Assembly (NCBI GenBank): GCA_030447925.1
Contig: JAUJNX010000004.1
Coordinates: 186,001 to 250,000, forward strand
Length of the DNA: 64,000 nucleotides
From: Egibacteraceae bacterium
Lineage (GTDB): Bacteria > Actinomycetota > Nitriliruptoria > Euzebyales > Egibacteraceae
Direction: 5' to 3'
The position numbers were made by a program, and so were the translations under genes. Below are positions 36,988 to 46,847 of this stretch, one piece after another. The number at the start of each line of letters is the position of its first letter. Position 1 is the stretch's first letter. The notes beneath the pieces are model-generated. The model had not been told where the DNA came from, did no database searches, and saw only the letters and a program-made list of their open reading frames with translations.

Positions 36988-37719
36988 ATGACCGTCACCG
37001 CGTACGCCAAGCCCGTCGCGTCCCGCCACCTGCCGGCCCACCGGCGCGGCGAGCGGATCGCGGAGCGGACCGCCGGGACCACCGTCCTGGTCTGCGACCG
37101 GGCGCTGACCCGCGGCACGCTGGCCGCCCTGCTGGACGCCGAGGAGGGCATCCGCGTCGTCGGCCAGGCCGCCGACGGGGCGGAGCTGCTGCGCGAGTGC
37201 CTGCGCCGCCGCCCCGACGTCGTCGTCACCGACATCGACCTGCCCGGCACGGACGCCCTGGAGGCGACCGCGCGGCTGCGCGCCCTCCCGGGGGCGCCGC
37301 GGGTCGTCCTGCTGTCCGGCGTCGACGTGGACCCGCGCGTCTTCCCCGCGCTCCGCGCCGGCGCCGGCGCCTTCCTCGGCAAGGACGTCCAGCCGTCGGA
37401 GCTGGTCGCCGCGGTCCGCACCGTCGCGGAGGGCGGCGCGGTCATCGAGCCGCGCGCCCTGCGCCGGGTCCTGGACACCTTCGCCGACCGCCTCCCCGGC
37501 GGCGACCCCGCGGCGGCCGCCGCCATGGGGCGCCTGACCCCGCGCGAGCTGCAGGTGCTGAAGCTCGTCGCGCAGGGCCGCACCAACGGCCAGATCGGCC
37601 GCGAGCTGCGCGTGGGCGAGACCACGGTCAAGACCCACGTGTCGCGCACGCTCACCAAGCTGCGCTGCCGCAGCCGGGTGCAGGCCGTGATCCTGGCCCG
37701 CGAGGTCGGGCTGGTCTGA
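36988..37719 (+). CDS. NarL/LuxR-family response regulator
   Basis: About 243 residues from the ATG at 36988 (ACAGGAGA 4 nt before it); an ATG at 36955 overlapping the lipoprotein stop is an alternative. The receiver domain has D82 in VVVTDIDLPG and K in FLGKDVQPSEL, but the usual first acidic pair is VCD only, so phosphorylation may be weak. The LuxR helix-turn-helix is LTPRELQVLKLVAQGRTNGQIGRELRVGETTVKTHVSRTLTKL. No partner kinase is adjacent; it may be an orphan or be cued by the sigma-factor system. The region 37720-38003 holds a terminator-like hairpin only. Confidence 0.88.
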   Translation: MTVTAYAKPVASRHLPAHRRGERIAERTAGTTVLVCDRALTRGTLAALLDAEEGIRVVGQAADGAELLRECLRRRPDVVVTDIDLPGTDALEATARLRALPGAPRVVLLSGVDVDPRVFPALRAGAGAFLGKDVQPSELVAAVRTVAEGGAVIEPRALRRVLDTFADRLPGGDPAAAAAMGRLTPRELQVLKLVAQGRTNGQIGRELRVGETTVKTHVSRTLTKLRCRSRVQAVILAREVGLV

Positions 37720-37869
37720 CGTGCGCACCCCCTGTCCCCCGCACGCGAGCGACTCCCGGAGGTGCCCCTGAGCGACTGATCGGCCGGCCCCGCGGGACCG
37801 GGTGCGCCCACACCCCCCGCTGCCGGCCGCGAACGGATGTCCCCCCGAAGCAGAGCACGAGGAACCCAC

Positions 37870-37897
37870 GGAGCCCGGAGGACCACCTCCGGGCTCC
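37870..37897 (+). terminator. Hairpin after the LuxR regulator
   Basis: GGAGCCCGGAGG, loop ACCA, CCTCCGGGCTCC: a 12-bp perfect stem followed by TGTCGTG. The T-run is weak, so termination may be partial. Confidence 0.6.
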
Positions 37898-38003
37898 TGT
37901 CGTGCTGGTAGATTCGAGATCCTCGGACGCGCCCGGCGCGACCGGTCGTGGCCGCTGTGGACGGGGGTCGACCGCCACGGCCCGGCGCACATCGACAGGA
38001 CGA

Positions 38004-38462
38004 ATGGACGCTGCGATGGCACAGGCCACACCGACGGTCCGCGGGGGGACGCACGGCGGGGCCGGACAGCCCCGCGGGAAGGTCTCCTTCTACCGCGGCG
38101 GCGAGGGGATGGTCACCTGGGTCCTGCACCGGGTCACCGGTGTCGCGATCTTCGCCTTCCTGTTCGCCCACGTGCTCGACACGTCGCTGGTGGTGGTCGA
38201 CGAGGGCCTCTACAACGGCGTGATCGAGACCTACCACTCGCCGGTCATCCGGCTGCTGGAGATGGGCCTGGTCGTGGCCGTGCTGTACCACGGCCTCAAC
38301 GGCCTGCGCATCACCCTGATCGACTTCTGGTCCCAGGGGGCCGCGCGCAACACGATGATGATGCGCGTCCAGCACGTGCTGTTCGTCGTCCTGTCGCTGG
38401 GCGCCGTCATCCCGATGGGCCTGGCGACCATCCAGGAGATCACCGAGAACGGGATCATCTAG
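38004..38462 (+). CDS. sdhC: Succinate dehydrogenase cytochrome b556 subunit
   Basis: About 152 residues with three membrane helices: the first carries HRVTGVAIFAFLFAHVLDTSLV, the second LEMGLVVAVLYHGLNGLRITL and the third VLFVVLSLGAVIPMGLA. The histidines in these helices are candidates for axial haem ligands. It anchors the catalytic subunits and passes electrons to the quinone. The ATG at 38004 has AGGA just upstream; an ATG at 38016 is also possible. First gene of sdhCDAB; the stop TAG overlaps the GTG of sdhD. Confidence 0.92.
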   Translation: MDAAMAQATPTVRGGTHGGAGQPRGKVSFYRGGEGMVTWVLHRVTGVAIFAFLFAHVLDTSLVVVDEGLYNGVIETYHSPVIRLLEMGLVVAVLYHGLNGLRITLIDFWSQGAARNTMMMRVQHVLFVVLSLGAVIPMGLATIQEITENGII

Positions 38463-38890
38463 TGGCGACCTCGATCCAGAACCCGGAGATCGACACCCGC
38501 GTCTCGCCGGCCCGGCAGCGGACGACCTCCAACGCCGAGTTCTACTCGTGGGTCTTCATGCGCGTCAGCGGGATCCTGCTGATCGGGCTGATCTTCACCC
38601 ACATCGGCATCATGCACCTCATCGAGGGCGGGGTCGGGCGGGTCAACTTCGCCTTCGTCTGCGGCCGCTGGTCGGGACCGTTCTGGCAGACCTGGGACTG
38701 GGCCCAGCTGTTCCTGGCCACGCTGCACGGCGCCAACGGCATGCGCTGGATCATCCGGGACTACGTGCGCAGCCCGCAGCGGCGGTTCTGGTCGATGACC
38801 CTGCTCTACGTCGTCGCGACGTTCATGATCGTGCTGGGGACCATCACGATCGTCACGTTCTCGCCGATCGACTGCGCACCGTCGTCGTGA
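38462..38890 (+). CDS. sdhD: Succinate dehydrogenase membrane anchor subunit
   Basis: A 142-residue anchor with three helices (VSGILLIGLIFTHIGIMHLI, WDWAQLFLATLHGANGMRWI, FWSMTLLYVVATFMIVLGTITIV). The GTG start is within TAGTG, sharing two bases with the sdhC stop. Histidines in the first two helices may bind haem. With SdhC it forms the quinone site. Confidence 0.92.
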   Translation: MATSIQNPEIDTRVSPARQRTTSNAEFYSWVFMRVSGILLIGLIFTHIGIMHLIEGGVGRVNFAFVCGRWSGPFWQTWDWAQLFLATLHGANGMRWIIRDYVRSPQRRFWSMTLLYVVATFMIVLGTITIVTFSPIDCAPSS

Positions 38891-38903
38891 CAGGAGCAAG
38901 CGC

Positions 38904-40643
38904 ATGATCCACCAGCACACCTACGACGTCGTCATCGTCGGTGCGGGCGGCGCGGGGCTGCGCGCCGCGATCGAGGCCGCGGGCAAGGTCCGCACCGCGG
39001 TCATCACCAAGCTGTACCCCACCCGCTCCCACACCGGGGCCGCGCAGGGCGGCATGTGCGCCGCCCTTGGCAACCTGGAGGAGGACAAGTGGGAGTGGCA
39101 CGCGTTCGACACGGTCAAGGGGTCCGACTACCTCGGTGACCAGGACGCGATCGACGTCATGTGCAAGGAGGCCGTCGACGCGGTGATCGAGCTGGAGCAC
39201 TTCGGGCTCCCGTTCTCCCGCAACGACGACGGCACGATCGCCCAGCGGCCGTTCGGCGGGCACACCCGCAACCACGGCGAGGCGCCGGTGCGCCGGGCCT
39301 GCTACGCCGCGGACCGCACCGGCCACATGATCCTGCAGACGCTGTACCAGCAGTGCGTGAAGCGCGACGTGGAGTTCTTCAACGAGTTCTACGTCCTGGA
39401 CTTCCTGGCCTCGCCCGACGGCGCCGCCACCGCGGGCGTCGTCGCCTACGAGCTGAAGACCGGTGACCTGCACGTCTTCCGCGCCAAGTCGGTGGTCTTC
39501 GCCACCGGCGGGTTCGGCAAGATGTTCAAGGTCACCTCCAACGCCCACGCCCTGACCGGCGACGGCCCGGCCGTGCTGTACCGCCGCGGGTTCCCGCTGG
39601 AGGACATGGAGTTCTTCCAGTTCCACCCGACCGGCATCTACCGGCTGGGGATCCTGCTGTCGGAGGCCGCGCGCGGGGAGGGCGGCATCCTGCGCAACAA
39701 GGACGGCGAGCGCTTCATGGAGCGCTACGCGCCGACCATCAAGGACCTGGCGCCGCGCGACATGGTCAGCCGCGCGATCCAGACCGAGATCCTGGATGGC
39801 CGCGGGGCCGGGCCGGACGGCGACTACGTCTACCTGGACCTCACCCACCTGCCGCGCGAGCAGATCGACAGCAAGCTCCCCGACATCACCGACTTCGCGC
39901 GCACCTACCTGGGCGTGGAGCCCTACACCGAGGGCGTGCCGATCCAGCCGACCGCGCACTACGCGATGGGCGGGATCCCCACCGACATCGACGCCCAGGT
40001 GCGGGTCTCGCCCACCCAGGTCTTCCCGGGCCTCTACGCGGCCGGGGAGTGCGCCAGCGTCAGCGTCCACGGCGCCAACCGCCTGGGCACCAACTCGCTG
40101 CTCGACATCGTGGTGTTCGGGCGCCGGGCCGGCATCGCCGCCGTCGAGCACGCGCGCTCGACCCGCCACGCGGAGCTGCCGGCGAACCCGGCCGCCGATG
40201 TGGCCGCCCAGCTGGAGCGCGTGCGCTCGGCGACCACCGGCGAGGCCGGGGTGCACATGCGCGTCGAGCTGCAGAACTCGATGAACGCCAACGCCACGGT
40301 GTTCCGGTCGGGCGAGACCCTGACCACGCAGCTGGACGTCCTGCGCGACCTCCAGCGCCGCTACCGCAGCGTCACGGTCGACGACAAGGGCACGACCTAC
40401 AACACCGACCTGCTCGAGGCGATCGAGCTGGGCCACCTGCTGGACCTGGCGGAGACCCTGGTCGCCGGGGCGCTCAACCGCACGGAGTCGCGCGGGGCGC
40501 ACTACCGGGACGACTACAGCAAGCGCGACGACGGCAACTTCCTCAAGCACACCATGGTGCGGCGGGGCGCCGACGGCGGCATCGACATCGACTACCGCCC
40601 GGTCACCCTGGGCCGCTACGAGCCCATGGAGCGCAAGTACTGA
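38904..40643 (+). CDS. sdhA: Succinate dehydrogenase flavoprotein subunit
   Basis: A 579-residue FAD subunit. It has the FAD motif VVIVGAGGAGLRAAIEAA and the segment TKLYPTRSHTGAAQGGMCAAL carrying the histidine to which FAD is covalently linked (RSHTGAAQGG). Conserved catalytic parts include NHGEAPVRRACYAADRTGHMIL, FATGGFGKMF, QFHPTGIY, RGEGGILRN, TAHYAMGGIPT and GANRLGTNSLLD. It oxidises succinate to fumarate in the TCA cycle. ATG 38904 follows CAGGAG by 6 nt. Confidence 0.97.
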   Translation: MIHQHTYDVVIVGAGGAGLRAAIEAAGKVRTAVITKLYPTRSHTGAAQGGMCAALGNLEEDKWEWHAFDTVKGSDYLGDQDAIDVMCKEAVDAVIELEHFGLPFSRNDDGTIAQRPFGGHTRNHGEAPVRRACYAADRTGHMILQTLYQQCVKRDVEFFNEFYVLDFLASPDGAATAGVVAYELKTGDLHVFRAKSVVFATGGFGKMFKVTSNAHALTGDGPAVLYRRGFPLEDMEFFQFHPTGIYRLGILLSEAARGEGGILRNKDGERFMERYAPTIKDLAPRDMVSRAIQTEILDGRGAGPDGDYVYLDLTHLPREQIDSKLPDITDFARTYLGVEPYTEGVPIQPTAHYAMGGIPTDIDAQVRVSPTQVFPGLYAAGECASVSVHGANRLGTNSLLDIVVFGRRAGIAAVEHARSTRHAELPANPAADVAAQLERVRSATTGEAGVHMRVELQNSMNANATVFRSGETLTTQLDVLRDLQRRYRSVTVDDKGTTYNTDLLEAIELGHLLDLAETLVAGALNRTESRGAHYRDDYSKRDDGNFLKHTMVRRGADGGIDIDYRPVTLGRYEPMERKY

Positions 40644-40659
40644 GAGAGGAACGGTAACG

Positions 40660-41397
40660 GTGCCCAGCGAGGCCGCGCAGGAAGCGACCCCCACCACCAG
40701 CGAGGTCACCCTCCGGGTGCTGCGCTACACCCCGGGGAAGGACGAGGAACCACACTTCGAGGAGTACGCGGTCCCGGTCGACCCCATGGACCGGGTGCTG
40801 GACGCCCTGCACTACGTGAAGTGGCACATCGACGGGAGCCTCGGCTTCCGGCGGTCGTGCGCGCACGGGATCTGCGGCTCCGACGCGATGCTCATCAACG
40901 GCCGCAACCGGCTGGCCTGCAAGGTCCTGATCCGCGAGCTGCCGTCGGTCATCAACGTCGAGCCGATCAAGGGCCTGCCGATCCACAAGGACCTGATCGT
41001 CGACATGGACGGCTTCTTCGCCAGCTACAAGCGGGTGATGCCCTTCCTGGTCAACGAGCAGGTGCCCACCGACAAGGAGCGGCTGCAGTCCCCCGCGGAC
41101 CGCGAGAAGTTCGACGACACCACCAAGTGCATCCTGTGCGCCGCGTGCACGACGTCGTGCCCGATCTTCTGGCCCGACAACTCCTACATCGGGCCGGCCG
41201 CGATCGTGAACGCGCACCGCTTCATCTTCGACTCGCGCGACACCGCGGCCGCCGACCGCCTCGAGGTGCTGAACGGCGCGACCGGGGTGTGGAAGTGCCG
41301 CACGACGTTCAACTGCACCAACGCCTGCCCGCGCGACATCGACGTCACGACCGCGATCCAGCAGGTCAAGCGCGAGCTGATCTTCAACCGCATCTGA
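40660..41397 (+). CDS. sdhB: Succinate dehydrogenase iron-sulfur subunit
   Basis: A 245-residue protein with three clusters. The [2Fe-2S] motif is RRSCAHGICGSDAMLINGRN with a later LAC; the [4Fe-4S]/[3Fe-4S] motifs are CILCAACTTSCP and CRTTFNCTNACPRDI. It carries electrons from SdhA to the quinone. The start is GTG at 40660 with GAGAGGA 8 nt upstream. Last of sdhCDAB; 29 bases separate its stop from the next gene. Confidence 0.97.
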   Translation: MPSEAAQEATPTTSEVTLRVLRYTPGKDEEPHFEEYAVPVDPMDRVLDALHYVKWHIDGSLGFRRSCAHGICGSDAMLINGRNRLACKVLIRELPSVINVEPIKGLPIHKDLIVDMDGFFASYKRVMPFLVNEQVPTDKERLQSPADREKFDDTTKCILCAACTTSCPIFWPDNSYIGPAAIVNAHRFIFDSRDTAAADRLEVLNGATGVWKCRTTFNCTNACPRDIDVTTAIQQVKRELIFNRI

Positions 41398-41411
41398 CCG
41401 GTCGTCCCTGC

Positions 41412-41417
41412 TAGGTT
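41412..41417 (+). promoter_or_regulatory. Extended -10 TAGGTT, likely promoter of the BTAD regulator
   Basis: TAGGTT ends 9 nt before the ATG at 41427, in the short gap after sdhB. No ribosome-binding site is seen, so translation is probably leaderless. Confidence 0.45.
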
Positions 41418-41426
41418 CAGGGCCGG

Positions 41427-44400
41427 ATGGAGTTCTTCGTCCTCGGGCCTCTGGAGGTGCGCGACCGCGGGCGGTCGCTGCCCCTCGGCGGCCTGCGGCA
41501 ACGCGGCGTGCTGGGGCTGCTGCTGCTCGACGCCAACCGCGTCGTGGCGGTCAGCACCCTGCTCGAGGGCGTGTGGACGGGCACGCCCCCGGCCACCGCG
41601 CGCCGCGTGGTCCACAACGCCGTGTCCGCGCTGCGCAAGCTGCTCGACGGCGGGCCGGACGACCCCGGGGCCGCCCGCCTGGTCACCCAGCCCCCGGGCT
41701 ACGCCCTGCACGTCGACCCCGACCGTCTGGACCTGCACCGCTTCACGGTGCTCGCCGGCCAGGGGCGCGAGGCGCTCGCGGCCGGCGAGCCGGGCGAGGC
41801 CGCGCGGCTGCTGCACGCGGCACTGGCGCTGTGGCGCGGCCCGGCGCTCGCGGACCTGGCCGAGGCGGGGCTGACCTGGCCGCGGGCGGCGGGGCTGGAC
41901 GACCTCCGGCTGGCGGCGCTGGAGGACCGCATCGAGGCCGACCTCGCGCTGGGCCGCGCGCAGGAGCTGGTGGCCGAGCTGGCCGGCCTGGTCCGCGCCA
42001 CCCCGCTGCGCGAGCAGCTGCACGCCCAGCGCATGCGCGCCCTGTACCTGACCGGGCGCCAGGGCGACGCGCTGGCCGCCTACGCCGCGGCCCGCCGGGT
42101 GCTGGTCGACCGGCTGGGGTCGAGCCCGGCGAGGACCTGCGTCGCGCGCAGCGCGCGATCCTGGACCAGGAGCCCCTGGGCCCGGTCCCGGCGACGGCCG
42201 ACCCGCCCGCCGCGCCGCGCACCCCAGAGGAGGAGCGCAAGCAGGTCACCGTGCTGGTCGCGCGGGTGGACGCGGCAGCGGGCGACCCAGAGGACGAGCG
42301 CGCCGCCGCCCGCCGGGTGGCCGCCGTGGTCCGCTCCGTCGCCCAGCGCTACGGCGGGGTGGTGGAGGACGTGCTGGGGGTCAGCGCGGCCGCCCTGTTC
42401 GGCGCGGAGCGCACGCACGAGGACGACCCCGAACGCGCCGTCCGCGCGGCGGCGGAGGTCCGCGACCGGCTGGCCCCCGCCGACCGCGACCGCGTCGTCC
42501 TGGCCGTCACCGGGGGACCCGCGCTGGTCGCCGCCGCCGGTCCCGGCCGCTGGTCGGTCACCGGCCCCGCCCTGGCCGACGCCGCCCGCCTCGTCCTGGG
42601 CGCCCCGCCCGGGACCATCGCCGTGGGCCCGGGGCTGCGGTGGGCGACCACCGCGGTCGCCGGCCACCGCGACGGCCCGGCCGGCACGGTGCTCGGCGAC
42701 CTGCGGCCCCCGCCGGCCGCCGGCCGCGCGCTGCGGACGGCCACGCCGCTGCTCGACCGCGACCGCGAGCTGACCGTCCTGTACGGCCTCCTGCGCCGCA
42801 GCGCCACGACGCGCCAGCCGCACCTGGTGACGCTGACGGGCCCGGGCGGCATCGGCAAGAGCCGCCTGGTCCACGAGCTGCGCCGCCTGGGTGGCGACGC
42901 CGCCTGGCTGGCCGCGCACGTGTGGCCCTACGCGGAGAACGCGACCTCGCTGCTGCTGGCCGCGGTCCTGCGCGCCCACGCCGGCCTGCGACCCGACGAC
43001 CCGGTCGCGACCGTGGACGCACGGCTGGCGGAGGTGACCGCCGCCGCGCTGCCCGCGCGCGAGGAGGCCCGCTGGGTGCGCCGCGCCCTGCGCAGCCTGC
43101 TGGTCCCCGACCAGGCGCACGGCGAGGGTCCCTGCGCGAGGAGACCCGGTCGGCGTGGTGCCGGCTGCTGGAGGGGCGGCGGCGCAGCGCCCGCTGCTGC
43201 TGGTCGTGGAGGACCTGCACGACGCCGACGACGAGCTGCTGGACCTCGTCGCCGGCCTGCCCGCCCGCGCGGCCGGCGTGCCGTGGCTCACGGTGGTGAC
43301 CGCCCGGCCCGAGCTGCTGGAGCGCCGGCCCGGCTGGGGCCGCGACGGGCAGGCCACCACGCTGCGCCTCGGGCCGCTGTCGCCGGCGGCGACCCGCCGC
43401 CTGCTGGCCTCCCTGCGCGCGGAGCGCGGCCTGCCCGGCTCGACGCCGTCGCGGGACCTGCTCACCAAGGTCGGCGGCAACCCGCTGTTCGCCGAGGAGT
43501 ACGTGCGCATGCTCGGCGAGGGCGGGCGCGAGGACGCGGTGCCCGCGACGGTCGAGGCGGTCGTCGCGGCGCGGATCGACGCCCTCGGCCCGCAGGACAA
43601 GCGCGTGCTGCACGACCTGGCGGTCCTCGGCCAGGAGGGCGGCCCCCGCCGTCGCCGCGCTGGGTCCCCGGTCCGCCGGTGACGCGGCGGCGGCGCTGGA
43701 CCGCCTGGCCGACCGCGACTTCGTCCGGCGGCGGGGCGCGGCGGCGGGGGCCACCTACGCGTTCCGCCACGTCCTGCTGCGCGACGTCGCCTACGGCCAG
43801 CTCACCCGCGCCCAGCGGGCGGCTAAGCACCTCGCCGCCGCCGCCCACCTGGAGACCCTGCCCGCCGACCAGGCCGAACTGCTCGCCTACCACTACGGCG
43901 AGGCGCTCCAGCTGACCCGCCGCGCCGGCCTGCCCGCCGCCGGGCTGCGCGAGCGGGCGCGCCGGTCCCTGCGCGCGACCGCCGACCGCGCCCGGGCCCA
44001 GGGGGCCGAGGCGACCGCGGTCCGCTGCTACGGCGCCGCCGCCGACCTCACCCCGGCCGACCACCCCGACCGCGCCGCGCTGCTGCTCGCCTTCGGCCAG
44101 ACGGCGCTCGCCGTGAACGGGACGGGGAGCCGGCCCTGCGCGAGGCGCGGGACCTGTTCCTGGCCGCGGGCGACCGGGTGCTGGCCGCCGAGGCGGAGGC
44201 GGCGCTGGGCCGCGCGGACTGGCGCCACGGGCACGGGCTGGCCGCCCGCGAGCACGTCGACCGGGCCCTGCGCCTCGTGCGCGACGAGCCGCCGTCGGCC
44301 GCGTCGGCCGGGGTGCGCATCGACGCCGCGTCCCTCCGGCTGGTCGCCGGCGACGGCGCCGACGCCGTCCCCCTGGCCGAGCGGGCGCTGCGCGAGGCCG

Positions 44401-45341
44401 CCGACCTCGGGCTGCCGGAGCTGGAGGCGCGCGCCCTGGCGGCGCTGGGCGGGGCGCGGGCGGCGCTGGGCGACCCGCGCGGGCTCGCGGAGCAGGAGCG
44501 CGCCCTGGAGCACTTCGCCACCCGCCCGTCGGCCGAGGGCGCCCAGACGCTGACCAACCTCGCCGCCGACCGCGCGGTGCTCGGCGACCTGCGCGGGGAG
44601 GCCCTGGAGCGCGGCCGGGCGCGGGTGATGGCGACGCGGCTGGGCCTGACCCGGCTGCTGGCGTGGTTGGACATGACCGACCGCATCGCCGACCACGCCG
44701 CCGGGCGGTGGGACCTGGTGCTCCCGCCGGGCGACCCGCCGCCGGCGGAGGAGACCGGCTACGAGGCCGGCCAGCTGCTCGTCGGCCGCGCGCGCGTCCT
44801 GCTCGGGCGCGGGCGGCGGGACGCGGCGGTGGAGCTGTCGGACCGGGCGCTGGCGCTGGCGCGCGCGGCGATGGACGCGCAGGTCCTGGGCCCTGCGCTG
44901 GCCTGCCGGGCCCGCGTGGCCCTCGACCAGGGCGACCGCGCGGCGGCGGCGGTGCTGGTGGACGAGCTGCTCGCGCTCCTGCCCGGCCGGTTCCTGGAGC
45001 CGTCGATCGGGATCGACCTGCCGCTGACCGCCGCGGCGCTCGGGCACGGCGCCGACGCGCTGGACGGCATCGTGGCGACGCCGTGGCGCGACGCCGCGCA
45101 CTGCTTCCTCGACGGCGACCACGTCGGCGCCGCGGACGACTACGCCGCCATCGGCGCGGTCGTCGACGAGGCCCAGGCGCGCCTGGCCGCGGCGCGCGCC
45201 CTGGCCGCGGCCGGGGTCCCCGACGCGGCCTGCGCGCAGTGGGAGCGCGGCGCCGCCACGGCGCGCCGCATCGGCGCCGTCGCCTGGTTGCACCCACCCC
45301 TGGACGCGGCCGACGCCGGCCACGTGGCGGGCCCGGGCTAG
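41427..45341 (+). pseudogene. Large BTAD/SARP-type regulator with cyclase-like and ATPase domains, frame broken
   Basis: Joined, it encodes about 1300 residues. Residues 1-95 are an OmpR-like winged helix (LEGVWTGTPPATARRVVHNAVSALRKLL), followed by a bacterial transcriptional activation domain (LDLHRFTVLAGQGREAL ... MRALYLTGRQGDALAAYAAARRVL). Next is a degenerate class III cyclase-like domain (EERKQVTVLVARVD ... VVEDVLGVSAAALFG), an AAA ATPase ([22 protein letters not shown]) and TPR-like helices. Five frame changes are each repaired by one added base in a G or C run: 42116-42119, 43126-43128, 43173-43176, 43643-43647 and 44119-44121. The gene is probably intact in the organism. Its TAG stop is in the IS target duplication. 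Confidence 0.85.
45338..45341. repeat. Left target-site duplication CTAG of the IS element
   Basis: CTAG at 45338-45341 equals CTAG at 46414-46417. The TAG here is the stop codon of the BTAD regulator. Confidence 0.7.
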
Positions 45342-46413
45342 GGCGTGTCTGACGAAGGTGGTTGCGCGGGTTTGGGGTGCGGGCCGGTAGACCGGCGGCA
45401 TGCAGAGTCGTCATGATCTTTCGGATGCGGAGTGGGCGGTGATCGAGCCGTTGCTGCCGGATGCCACGCCGCGGCGGGGGCCGGTGGCGGGATCACCGGC
45501 AGGTGGTCAACGGGGTGGTGTGGCGGGCCCGGACGGGGTGTCCGTGGCGGGACTTGCCGCCTGGGTATGGGCCGTGGCAGACGGTGTATGAGCGGCATCG
45601 CCGCTGGTCTGGCGACGGGACGTGGGAGCGGGTGCTGGACGGGCTGCGGGTCGGCTGTGACGCCGGGGAGGGCGAGTGGACGGTGGGGATCGACTCGACG
45701 GTGGTGCGGGCGCATCAGCACGCCGCCGGCGCCCGCCACGCCCCGCCCGCCGACGTGCCCGCCGCCCGGCTGGTCGGCGTGCTGGAGGGTGTGGCGGGAC
45801 CCTCCGGTCCCACAGGGGCGCTACCGAATCACAACGATCCGCCGCCTGACCGCACTGACGGTGACGTTGGTGACCGCCGGTCGCGGCGGCGGGCGGATCG
45901 GGAGGGGATCGGGCGGTCCCGCGGCGGGCTGAGCACCAAGATCCATCTGCTGGCCGACGCCCGCGCCAGGCCGCTGGCCAGGGTCACCACCGCCGGCCAG
46001 CGCGGCGACGCGCTGGCCGCCGGGCCGCTGCTGGACCGGCTCAAGGTCCGCCGGCCAGGGCGGGGCCGCCCGCGGACCCGGCCGGGCCGGCTGCTGGGCG
46101 ACAAGGCCTACTCCAACCGGGCGCTACGCGCCCAGCTGCGCCGCCGGCGCGTCCGGGCGGTGATCCCCGAACCGGCCGACCAGCAGGCCAACCGGCGCCG
46201 CCGCGGCAGCACCGGCGGCCGCCCTCCCGTCTTTGACGCCCAGGTCTACAAGCAGCGCAACAGCACCGAGCGGTGCGTCAACAAGATCAAGGCCTACCGG
46301 GCGGTCGCGATGCGCACCGACAAACGCCTGTACGTCTTCGAAGGCACCATCGACGTCGCCTCCATGCGCATCTGGACCCGCGACCTCACCCGCCACCATC
46401 CGTCAGACACGCT
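45342..46413 (+). mobile_element. IS5-family insertion sequence, about 1.07 kb
   Basis: The left end reads GGCGTGTCTGACGAAGGTGG. The right end, reversed, reads AGCGTGTCTGACGGATGGTGG: a 12-base identical core (GCGTGTCTGACG) with diverging inner parts. The flanks share CTAG, the target preference of several IS5-family groups. It carries one transposase gene in two overlapping frames. Being flanked by a perfect duplication and matching ends, it looks like a recent insertion. Confidence 0.85.
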
Positions 46414-46417
46414 CTAG
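45400..46417 (+). CDS. IS5-family DDE transposase, frameshift between its two parts
   Basis: The N-terminal frame starts at ATG 45400 (MQSRHDLSDAEWAVIEPLLP) and continues with DATPRRG; the second frame carries GGRWRDHRQVVNGVVWRARTGCPWRDLPPGYGPWQTVYERHRRW, GIDSTVVRAHQHAAGA (first Asp), GRSRGGLSTKIHLLAD, LLGDKAYSN (second Asp) and NSTERCVNKIKAYRAVAMRTDK (Glu). The switch needs a +1 shift at the GGGGG near 45476-45480. Either a programmed shift or one extra G would explain it. The stop TAG at 46415-46417 is supplied by the right CTAG target copy. Confidence 0.85.
46414..46417. repeat. Right target-site duplication CTAG of the IS element
   Basis: Second copy of CTAG. Its TAG completes the transposase reading frame. 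Confidence 0.7.
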
Positions 46418-46424
46418 GGGAACC

Positions 46425-46733
46425 TCAGCGGGCGGTCCCGCCCGGCGCGCACCAGCCGGTGGCGCGGGGGGAGGCCGTGCCGCGCACCGCCGCCCGGACC
46501 AGGACGGCCGCCGCCGCGCGCGCGTCGGGCTCGTCCTCGCCCTTGACCGACAGCTCGACCACCAGGGCGCCGGACGCCAGCCGCACCCGCGGGGACCTGG
46601 CGAGGTCGCTGTCGCGCAGGGCCCGCTCCACCCTCGCGGGCAGTGACGGGTCCTGCCGGCCCGGCGCCCCGGGGTCGTGGCGCACCTCGACCCGCCACGG
46701 GGGGCGGACGTCGGCCGACCAGCTGACGATCAT
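46425..46733 (-). CDS. Small conserved-looking protein of unknown function
   Basis: About 102 residues from the ATG at 46733: MIVSWSADVRPPWRVEV, then RQDPSLPARVERALRDSDLA, ASGALVVELSVKGEDEPDARAAAAVLVRAAV. The mix of hydrophobic strands and charged helices looks like a real folded protein, possibly alpha/beta, and third-position GC is high. No family was recognised. No ribosome-binding site is clear. It is convergent with the IS element and divergent from ohr. Confidence 0.5.
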   Translation of the reverse strand: MIVSWSADVRPPWRVEVRHDPGAPGRQDPSLPARVERALRDSDLARSPRVRLASGALVVELSVKGEDEPDARAAAAVLVRAAVRGTASPRATGWCAPGGTAR

Positions 46734-46847
46734 GCATCTGTTCTTGCACAACGGCGCCGGGCGCGGGGACCCAGGCCACGGCCCGTGAGCCGTCCGTGAG
46801 CGGACCGCGGCGGAATAGCCGCGCACCGCCTCGCGCTTGCTCCGTTC

